Positions 59,511-64,000 of a stretch of 64,000 bases of DNA are shown here, one piece after another (position 1 is the stretch's first letter; each line of letters starts with the position of its first letter). This DNA is from JAFAGX01 sp035624215. GTDB lineage: Bacteria; Acidobacteriota; Terriglobia; Terriglobales; Acidobacteriaceae. The stretch covers positions 1 through 64,000 of the forward strand of contig DASPRY010000191.1 in the NCBI GenBank assembly GCA_035624215.1, written 5' to 3'. Made by a program: the position numbers and the translations under genes. Below the pieces are notes generated by a model. It searched no databases and was not told the DNA's origin. It worked only from the letters and a program-made list of their open reading frames with translations.

Positions 59511-61376
59511 CTACACCGACACATACCTGAACCTGGGCAGTACCGCCATGGATCGTCCGAACAGCAGCGGCTCGGCGATGAACGCATAGAAGCGCAAGTC
59601 TTCCCAGTAACTCAGGTGCGCATAGACAGGGATTAAGTAAGTGAACTCCTGGCGGATAACCTTGGTGTAGAAGTGCAGCATGCCGCTGACCGGATCCTCC
59701 TTCGACCAGGCGTTCAGCCACGTCACATCGCTCAACTGGTCGGCGAGGTAGTGTTGCAGTTTATAGATTCCGTAGTCATTGTTCGACGAACGCGTGTCGA
59801 AGGAACGCAATAATGACAGGATTTGCGCGCGCACGCTCTGGCTTTCGGGCACGTTTTGCCGGAAGAAGTAATAAACCTTGTCGAGCGGCGAACCAAAGGT
59901 TACCAGTCCCTTGATGCGGCCCAAGTCGTCGCGATGGATTGCAGCCCTCGGTGGCTGCGATCCCACAATCTGATCGGGCGTGGCATAAATAGCAGGCCCG
60001 TTGCCCGCCAGGCAGCGGTTCATCAGCTCGTTGAGGCTGTCATAGGCAATTACACTGCCCAGCGAATGCCCGGCGACGATCACATTTTCATAATCCCGAA
60101 TCTCGTCTTTAAGAATGCGGTCGATGGCCGTGGTGGCTCCGCTCAGGATCGCGCAGCGCACGGCATAGTTCTTCGCCCTGGCGTTGACATTGACGTACAC
60201 CGCTACATCGCCCACATAGTCTGCCAGAAAATATTTCAGGAACCAGGCAATGGCGAAGCTGAGTACCGCATAGACGACAGGTCTGTTCAAAACGGGTTTG
60301 AAATATTCGGTCAAACTTACTTTAAACAGATGCCCAATCCAAATTGCGACCACAGTTGCCAGCGTACCGGCAATAAACGTATTGGCCGTCACCCACGAGT
60401 CGACCATGGCGGTCTGCTGGCGCATCCAGCGCAGCACCTTCGCCAGTAGTTGCTTCAGCACTACCCAATACATCACCAGCGCAATCACAAACAACACCGT
60501 CATGATCCCTCTAACGTATGGGTGGTCCGCGTTCCACTGCTGCGCAACATTTTTCAGGGTCACGAGGATGTTCAGCGCAGAAGGCAACCACCTGGTCAGC
60601 AAAAAGAGCAGTACTGCCAGCGGGATATAGAGCATCGCGATGCGCCGCAGTTCGCGGCCCAGAATCGCTCCACGCGTCATCTTCTCCGAGTCGGGCTCAC
60701 CTTCGATTACGCGAACATTCTGGTCCAGCATGCGGATAGGCGTGAGTGTGGTTCGGATCAGCCAGTAAATCGTCTGCAGGTAACTGATCTTGTCCTCGGT
60801 TTCCGGGGCCCAGTAATATTCGTAAACATCGATGTGCGCCGGGTGCTGGCCATCCTTGGCTTGCGGCCCGTGCTGCGCCGTTTCCAGGCGGATCATGGCT
60901 TCGACTGATTCGTTGTGATCGATTTTCTGCGCGCTCAGCGTCAAATCTTCGATGCCGCCCTCATAGCGCAGATAGCGAGTCAAATTGCGCGCGAATTGAT
61001 CCAGGGTTTCGTAGGGATCCTGTTCGCCGATCCCGTGGATCACCAGCATCGCTGTCCGGGCGTACTTCAAAATTGAACGTGCGGGTGCGGCCGCCGCGGC
61101 CGAGAGAACGGCTTCCGGTTGTTTTTCTAGCGCGGCAATCTCACCTCGAGAGACTCCAGCGTCCTTCAAACGAACCCGCAGACGTTGGAGGAAAAACTCG
61201 CGTTCGCGCTTTTCGGCAGCCCTGAGCTTCGCCTCGGCTTCATCGTCAGAGGCTTTGAACGCGCTGGGCTGCGCGGCAGAGTATTTGCGAAATGCAGACG
61301 CATATTGCGCCTTTAAAGTCTGTAAAGTCTGTACGGTCGCTTGCTGGTCAGCCGTCTTGTCATTTGCCATAACCAC
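59511..61376 (-). CDS. Large membrane protein with alpha/beta-hydrolase motifs
   Basis: 621 residues. The N-terminal 80 residues are charged and helical; AMLVIHGIGEQDPYETLDQF looks like a hydrolase oxyanion strand, then two pairs of hydrophobic helices (about 255-320 and 345-405), and VIVAGHSLGSVIAYDSLN is a GxSxG nucleophile elbow (Ser in GHSLG). The split hydrolase core interrupted by a membrane region is unusual. Substrate unknown; a lipase/esterase-like role is only an inference. Confidence 0.72.
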   Translation of the reverse strand: MVMANDKTADQQATVQTLQTLKAQYASAFRKYSAAQPSAFKASDDEAEAKLRAAEKREREFFLQRLRVRLKDAGVSRGEIAALEKQPEAVLSAAAAAPARSILKYARTAMLVIHGIGEQDPYETLDQFARNLTRYLRYEGGIEDLTLSAQKIDHNESVEAMIRLETAQHGPQAKDGQHPAHIDVYEYYWAPETEDKISYLQTIYWLIRTTLTPIRMLDQNVRVIEGEPDSEKMTRGAILGRELRRIAMLYIPLAVLLFLLTRWLPSALNILVTLKNVAQQWNADHPYVRGIMTVLFVIALVMYWVVLKQLLAKVLRWMRQQTAMVDSWVTANTFIAGTLATVVAIWIGHLFKVSLTEYFKPVLNRPVVYAVLSFAIAWFLKYFLADYVGDVAVYVNVNARAKNYAVRCAILSGATTAIDRILKDEIRDYENVIVAGHSLGSVIAYDSLNELMNRCLAGNGPAIYATPDQIVGSQPPRAAIHRDDLGRIKGLVTFGSPLDKVYYFFRQNVPESQSVRAQILSLLRSFDTRSSNNDYGIYKLQHYLADQLSDVTWLNAWSKEDPVSGMLHFYTKVIRQEFTYLIPVYAHLSYWEDLRFYAFIAEPLLFGRSMAVLPRFRYVSV

Positions 61377-61579
61377 CTCGCGCGTAGCAGGAGGATCTAC
61401 TCAAGGGCAGCGGGACGGCTAAGAATTCTCTATGTCGCAAATCGGAAGTCAAGCACGGGATGGTGTTTGTTACAAAAACCGAACACCGCGGGCGGGGTGG
61501 CCCGTCCTGTGAAAGGTCTCAGTTCCGAATTTCCCCACTCTTACTTCGCAAAAACCGCTCACCAGGTTGGGGCACCCGG

Positions 61580-61703
61580 CGTCATTCCGAGCGAAGCCGT
61601 TCTTCAGGCGCAGCGAGGGATCTCGCGTGCATTGCCAGAGGATTTGTGTCTCCACGCGAGATTCCTCGCCCCGCTGGTGAAAGCGCGGGGCTTCGGAATG
61701 ACG
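61580..61703. repeat. Interspersed repeat with 11-bp terminal inverted repeats
   Basis: CGTCATTCCGA (61580-61590) and TCGGAATGACG (61693-61703) are exact reverse complements. Left end GTCATTCCGAGCGAAGC and an inner GGGATCT resemble the repeat at 58132 (GTCATCCTGAGGAAGC, GGATCT). Confidence 0.65.
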
Positions 61704-61752
61704 ACGAAGTGGAAAATTCAGGCTGAGACACCGCCCGTGGGTTTTTCTCCGC

Positions 61753-61780
61753 TTGCGTTGGGCGGGAAAAGCCGTACAAT
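61753..61780 (+). promoter_or_regulatory. Promoter of a candidate small RNA
   Basis: TTGCGT (61753-61758), 16-bp spacer, TACAAT (61775-61780). Predicted start near G 61787. No protein gene follows in this direction for over 750 bp. Confidence 0.45.
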
Positions 61781-61786
61781 CTTTAT

Positions 61787-61999
61787 GGGTCTAGAGTGCG
61801 GCTAGCCCCGCGCTTTGGATTAGCCGCGCAACCTGTTTCCGCAGGAAGCGGGGCGCTTACTGTTAAAGATCAGGAATCACGGTGGTACAACGGATACATC
61901 CACCGTGGGGCCATGAGCAGTGAAGCGAATCATGATGGTAATGGTCACTGTTCTGTCCTTTCCGAAAGCCTTGGCGCACGTGACGCGCTGAGGCTTTCG
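61787..61999 (+). ncRNA. Candidate structured small RNA
   Basis: About 210 bases with three strong stems in order: GCCCCGC (61805-61811)/GCGGGGC (61848-61854) enclosing CCTG...CAGG; CACGGTGG (61878-61885)/CCACCGTG (61900-61907); and CGAAAGCCT (61963-61971)/AGGCTTTCG (61991-61999) enclosing GCGC/GCGC. The last hairpin is followed by TATTT, a weak terminator. Size fits a 6S-like or other regulatory RNA, but no family consensus was recognised. Confidence 0.45.
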
Positions 62000-62014
62000 T
62001 ATTTCACGCCAAAA

Positions 62015-62539
62015 TCATTTGCGTTCACTCTCAATCCGTTTCAACGCCGCCGTAGCCGTCCTGCGATTGGGTCGTTTCGCAAGTTCGCGCAACGGATGTT
62101 CCCCAGCCATCTGCTCCAAGAGAGTGATTTTGCGCCGATAAAAGGTTTGCCCCTCCTCGGTCTTAGTTTCCAGCGGAGGGACCATGCGTCTCAAAGTAGT
62201 TCCAATGGAAGCCAGCGGATTGGCTCTGTACTTCGTCAGGTCGTAGCCCATCTCGTTGAGAAAATCTCGTACTTGGGGGGGTGTGAGCCACTCTCCTTTA
62301 TGAGCGCTGAACACGAGTCGTATCGCCTCCGTGAGGTTTCCGATCTCGGCTTCGATTTCTTCAATTTCTTTCTGAAACACGTTCTGTTTGTCGGCAGGAA
62401 TCAGGGGAAATGTAGCAAGCATCAACTCTTTAAGTTTCGTAATCTCCGCGCCGATCTCATCGCGCTGGCGAGTCAATGCGGTCATGCGATTAACCAAAGA
62501 GCGGAACATCTCGAAGTAGTCGATTTTGGTGTCTGTCAT
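62015..62539 (-). CDS. Hypothetical coiled-coil/winged-helix-like protein
   Basis: 174 residues. An N-terminal coiled coil of about 80 residues (ALTRQRDEIGAEITKLKELML..., EIEEIEAEIGNLTEAIRL) is followed by a region like small winged-helix modules: GEWLTPPQVRDFLNEMGYDLTKYRANPLASIGTTLRRM, then a beta-wing YYRRKITLLE-type segment and a basic tail. This suggests a DNA-binding or restriction-associated HTH, not proven. Divergent from the next small gene with only 23 bp between starts. Confidence 0.65.
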   Translation of the reverse strand: MTDTKIDYFEMFRSLVNRMTALTRQRDEIGAEITKLKELMLATFPLIPADKQNVFQKEIEEIEAEIGNLTEAIRLVFSAHKGEWLTPPQVRDFLNEMGYDLTKYRANPLASIGTTLRRMVPPLETKTEEGQTFYRRKITLLEQMAGEHPLRELAKRPNRRTATAALKRIESERK

Positions 62540-62562
62540 AAGCTGGAAGTAGTGTAAGACAC

Positions 62563-62793
62563 ATGTCTAACATTGTCAAGAGAAAAATGCAAGACAGTAC
62601 CGCTGCGTGGGACACCATGATGCATGATGCCAACGCACGAATCGCGAAGTTGCAAAAATCAATCCGTGTGTTTGAAAAGAGGAAAGCAGCAGGGGAGCCG
62701 TGCCCTGCACTAGAAGTGGGAAAAAATCAGCAACAGGGAATTAGCCCAGTACCTTACCCGGCTTTTAACACTCCTGTAACACGCCCGTATTAA
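62563..62793 (+). CDS. Small hypothetical protein
   Basis: 76 residues starting 23 bp from the divergent gene at 62539. The middle is a basic amphipathic helix (ANARIAKLQKSIRVFEKRKAAGEPCPAL) and the C-terminus is Pro/Gln-rich. No ribosome site is visible, so a leaderless start would be needed. Its 3' end overlaps the Pho-box-like array. Confidence 0.5.
   Translation: MSNIVKRKMQDSTAAWDTMMHDANARIAKLQKSIRVFEKRKAAGEPCPALEVGKNQQQGISPVPYPAFNTPVTRPY
62765..62793 (+). promoter_or_regulatory. Pho-box-like direct repeats and -10 before the PiT gene
   Basis: TTAACA (62765), GTAACA (62776) and GTATTA (62787) recur at exactly 11-bp intervals, the phasing of PhoB/PhoP binding repeats; TATTAA (62788-62793) could be the -10. 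A short CCCC-ATT-GGGG hairpin lies in the leader. Confidence 0.45.
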
Positions 62794-62846
62794 ACTCCAT
62801 CCCCATTGGGGTCCAGTCAACTCCCATTACAGCCAGGAGACTCTAA

Positions 62847-64000
62847 ATGAGCGCAGCCCCTGTAATTCCCTCCCCAACCCCGCAGCCTAGAGCAGTCCCG
62901 GCGCTCGACGCCAAACTCGCCAAAGGCCCGGGCAAGGTAGGCGTACTGATCTTTGGAGTCGTCCTGATTATCGGCGTCATTTACGCCGGCTCCCACCTGA
63001 TCAATGATCTGTCCGGAATTCGCAGCACGTCGGTGCTGCCGTTCCTGCTGCTTGGCGTGGCCTTGCTCGTGGCCCTGGGCTTCGAATTCGTAAACGGCTT
63101 CCACGATACGGCGAACGCCGTGGCTACCGTCATTTATACCCACTCCCTCGAGCCGCACATTGCAGTGGTGTGGTCGGGGCTATGGAATTTCCTGGGAGTC
63201 GTGACCTCAACCGGGCTGGTCGCCTTCGGTATCATCTCCCTTCTCCCGGTAGAACTGATTCTGCAAGTGGGCAGCAAAGCCGGCTTCGCCATGGTTTTTG
63301 CCTTACTCGTGGCGGCCATCATCTGGAATCTCAGCACCTGGTATTTCGGGCTGCCGGCATCGAGCTCGCACACGCTGATTGGCTCGATTATCGGCGTGGG
63401 TATTGCCAATCAACTTATGTCGGTAAGAACCGGCACCAGCGGCGTCGACTGGGGACAGGCCATGAACATTGGCAAATCTCTGCTGATCTCGCCCCTGGTC
63501 GGATTCGCCGTGGCCGCACTTCTGTTGGTGGTCATGAAGCTCATCGTCAAGAACCGCAAGTTGTACGAGGCGCCGGAAGGCACCCAGCCGCCGCCGTTCT
63601 GGATTCGCGCTCTGCTTTTGCTGACCTGCACCGGCGTCAGCTTTGCGCACGGTTCGAATGACGGTCAAAAAGGCATGGGATTGATCATGCTCATCCTCAT
63701 CGGAACCGTGCCCACAGCCTACGCTCTGAATCACGCCGTCACCAAAAAGCAATCGCAGGACTTCATTGCAGTTTCGCAGCAGGCGGCCAACACGCTGGAC
63801 AAATACGTCAGCCCGAACGCCGTCATCAGCGACGCGCGCGAGGATGTGACGGCCTACATCCGCACCCGCGAGTTCAACCCGAACACGATGTTGGCCCTGC
63901 GCCAGTTGGTTAGTGAGATCGGGAATGAAACGGTGCTGTTCGGTGAGCTGGCCAAGGTGCCGAACGATCGCGTGCGTAACTTCCGCAACGACCTTTATCT
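62847..64000 (+). CDS. pit: PiT-family inorganic phosphate transporter (C-terminus beyond window)
   Basis: Open to the window end (384 codons). Cation-coupled low-affinity phosphate permease. Signatures are NGFHDTANAVATVIYT in the first repeat and SFAHGSNDGQKGMGLI in the second, plus LPASSSHTLIGSIIG; the usual GANDVAN of the first motif is GFHDTAN. Multiple TM helices begin after a 40-residue Pro/Ala-rich N-terminus, and a soluble loop (residues about 305-384) follows. AGGAGA lies 6 bases before ATG 62847. Confidence 0.93.
   Translation, partial: MSAAPVIPSPTPQPRAVPALDAKLAKGPGKVGVLIFGVVLIIGVIYAGSHLINDLSGIRSTSVLPFLLLGVALLVALGFEFVNGFHDTANAVATVIYTHSLEPHIAVVWSGLWNFLGVVTSTGLVAFGIISLLPVELILQVGSKAGFAMVFALLVAAIIWNLSTWYFGLPASSSHTLIGSIIGVGIANQLMSVRTGTSGVDWGQAMNIGKSLLISPLVGFAVAALLLVVMKLIVKNRKLYEAPEGTQPPPFWIRALLLLTCTGVSFAHGSNDGQKGMGLIMLILIGTVPTAYALNHAVTKKQSQDFIAVSQQAANTLDKYVSPNAVISDAREDVTAYIRTREFNPNTMLALRQLVSEIGNETVLFGELAKVPNDRVRNFRNDLY

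Larger units (their letters stand above)
61377..62014. other. 638-bp region without a protein gene
   Basis: Holds an interspersed repeat (61580-61703), a -35/-10 pair (61753-61780) and a strongly structured segment (61787-61999). Frames here lack protein-like composition. Confidence 0.5.

Noticed and set aside
61341..61805. Frame of 154 codons over the interspersed repeat
   Set aside because: Translates the repeat and flanking non-coding DNA; no ribosome site or domain.
1..64000. CRISPR arrays, rRNA or tRNA genes, prophage or defence islands
   Set aside because: No regularly spaced repeats, RNA gene signatures, integrase or phage structural genes were seen on reading; the only mobile element is the IS1111-type insertion.

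Overview
The window looks like a chromosomal piece of an Acidobacteriota genome, probably a soil Terriglobia relative. This is inferred from moderate to high GC, short leaders, CXXCH-rich cytochromes beside NHL propellers, and the era/corC-like/ybeY/phoH block; no rRNA or marker phylogeny is available here. About 56 protein genes can be supported. No tRNA, rRNA or CRISPR array was found.

Layout. 1-4.7 kb: a zinc-ribbon gene cut by the window edge, the E1 subunit of 2-oxoglutarate dehydrogenase, a Sel1-repeat protein and a DinB-fold protein. 4.7-16.4 kb: hydantoinase A, the PhoB-PhoR-PhoU phosphate signalling operon, an M23 peptidase, a divergent CGNR regulator/DMT exporter pair with a clear shared operator, an anion permease, a secreted acetamidase-like enzyme and a GAF/zinc-ribbon membrane protein.

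16.4-38.0 kb is the most distinctive region. It holds the system II cytochrome c maturation pair ResB/ResC coupled to a histidine kinase; a 16-haem cytochrome; four secreted NHL propellers; a tetrahaem cytochrome followed by a strong hairpin; a PpiC-type prolyl isomerase; a roughly 600-residue outer-membrane barrel; a cytochrome with 11 CXXCH plus one CX3CH motif; two tandem membrane-anchored TPR proteins; a methyltransferase-fold protein with a signal peptide; and a coupled NHL/ferredoxin-like/NAT trio. Taken together this reads as an extracellular electron-transfer locus: barrel plus multihaem cytochromes as an outer-membrane conduit, with the tetrahaem protein a candidate extracellular or filament-forming cytochrome. 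Near-identical CRP/FNR-type palindromes (TGTGAT-N4-ATCACA) lie in two divergent intergenic regions of this locus, and a related one lies upstream of the small cytochrome c near 55.5 kb.

38.05-39.46 kb is an IS110-family (IS1111-type) element with 14-bp inverted repeats and a 3' non-coding segment where a bridge RNA would be expected. 39.6-49.9 kb: an NtrY/NtrX pair (the NtrX loop is GAFPGA, not GAFTGA), Era, a CorC/CNNM-type protein, YbeY, PhoH, S20, ProC, a STAS protein and an archaemetzincin. 49.9-55.5 kb is a second redox operon: small cytochrome c, four-cluster FeS protein, NrfD/HybB-type membrane subunit, a kinase with two haem-attachment motifs in its periplasmic domain, and a sigma-54 activator. 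The last four genes are joined by short overlaps.

55.8-64 kb: an ATP-grasp/zinc peptidase pair, a class V aminotransferase, a large membrane alpha/beta hydrolase, two interspersed repeats of one family, a candidate structured small RNA with its own promoter, two small divergent hypothetical genes, and a PiT phosphate transporter running off the end behind a Pho-box-like array.
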